Of a DNA stretch of 31,637 bases, positions 31,521 to 31,637 are shown piece by piece. Positions within the stretch are counted from its first letter, which is position 1. Every line of letters starts with the position of its first letter. The DNA comes from CAZUQP01 sp964622455 (GTDB lineage Bacteria > Pseudomonadota > Gammaproteobacteria > DSM-16500), in the NCBI GenBank assembly GCA_964622455.1, contig CAZUQP010000010.1, positions 1 through 31,637 on the forward strand, given 5' to 3'. The position numbers were made by a program, and so were the translations under genes. The notes under the pieces are model-generated. The model worked only from the letters and a program-made list of their open reading frames with translations, was not told where the DNA came from and did not search any database.

Positions 31521-31637
31521 ATGAATTTGGAGATTCTGGGCTCTTTCCCATTTCAGGGGGCACTTCTCCTATGAACACAGTACTCTAACTCGTAATCTAT
31601 AATTTTCAAAGTTCCGAAAACCATAGGCTCTTCTTTG
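31521..31637. other. Sequence after tRNA-Asn, nothing recognised
   Basis: I see no open reading frame of note, no hairpin with a T run and no attachment-site duplication of the tRNA 3' end in these 117 bases. The window ends here. Confidence 0.5.

Overview
The window looks like chromosomal DNA of an AT-rich gammaproteobacterium, most probably of the order Legionellales (Coxiella/Aquicella/Rickettsiella relatives). The reasons are gammaproteobacterial housekeeping genes in familiar order (thrS-infC-rpmI-rplT-pheS-pheT-ihfA-merR, gyrA-cmk-rpsA, lapA-lapB), a small membrane protein of the family named after Coxiella CBU_0592, and unrecognised proteins of the kind common in that order. The species cannot be fixed from the sequence alone.

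Layout. 1-122: trailer end of a type I-F CRISPR array, with two identical 32-nt spacers and a degenerate last repeat. 116-1102 (-): a DUF1016/YhcG-type PD-(D/E)XK nuclease whose stop codon lies inside that last repeat. 1284-2990 (-): pssA and, upstream of it, a beta-propeller-like protein. 3293-7204 (+): nrdA-nrdB, class Ia ribonucleotide reductase. 7370-8695 (-): a large unrecognised protein with its own promoter. 8832-11511 (-): lapA-lapB-dusA-CBU_0592-type membrane protein, tightly packed. 11668-12192 (+): a four-helix membrane protein. 12328-17458 (-): gyrA-cmk-rpsA. 17563-19318 (-): tRNA-Pro(GGG) followed by fadD. 19523-26482 (-): tRNA-Val(GAC)-thrS-infC-rpmI-rplT-pheS-pheT-ihfA-merR, a translation operon. 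26648-27010 (+): a small membrane protein. 27078-30138 (-): def, a lipoprotein and uvrB. 30201-31520 (+): a class I aminotransferase and tRNA-Asn(GTT).

Most of the window is core metabolism and information processing: dNTP supply (nrdAB), phospholipid and LPS homeostasis (pssA, lapAB, fadD), translation (rpsA, thrS, infC, rpmI, rplT, pheST, def, three tRNAs), tRNA modification (dusA), DNA topology and repair (gyrA, ihfA, uvrB). Junctions between converging genes carry hairpins: stacked ones at 7227-7352 and 12215-12315, a weak one at 27011-27031, and the CRISPR repeat next to the nuclease.

The most unusual points are: PheT lacks its whole N-terminal tRNA-binding OB-fold domain (about 117 residues missing in frame) and has substitutions in the editing pocket; the I-F array ends in a perfectly duplicated repeat-spacer unit abutting a nuclease gene; two 19-bp palindromes that are exact reverse complements lie in that nuclease gene; infC probably starts at AUU overlapping the thrS stop; a terminator-like hairpin contains the uvrB ribosome-binding site; and a 35-bp inverted repeat with two nested hairpins lies between merR and tRNA-Pro. 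No cas genes lie in the window; if present they would be to the left of position 1 or elsewhere.
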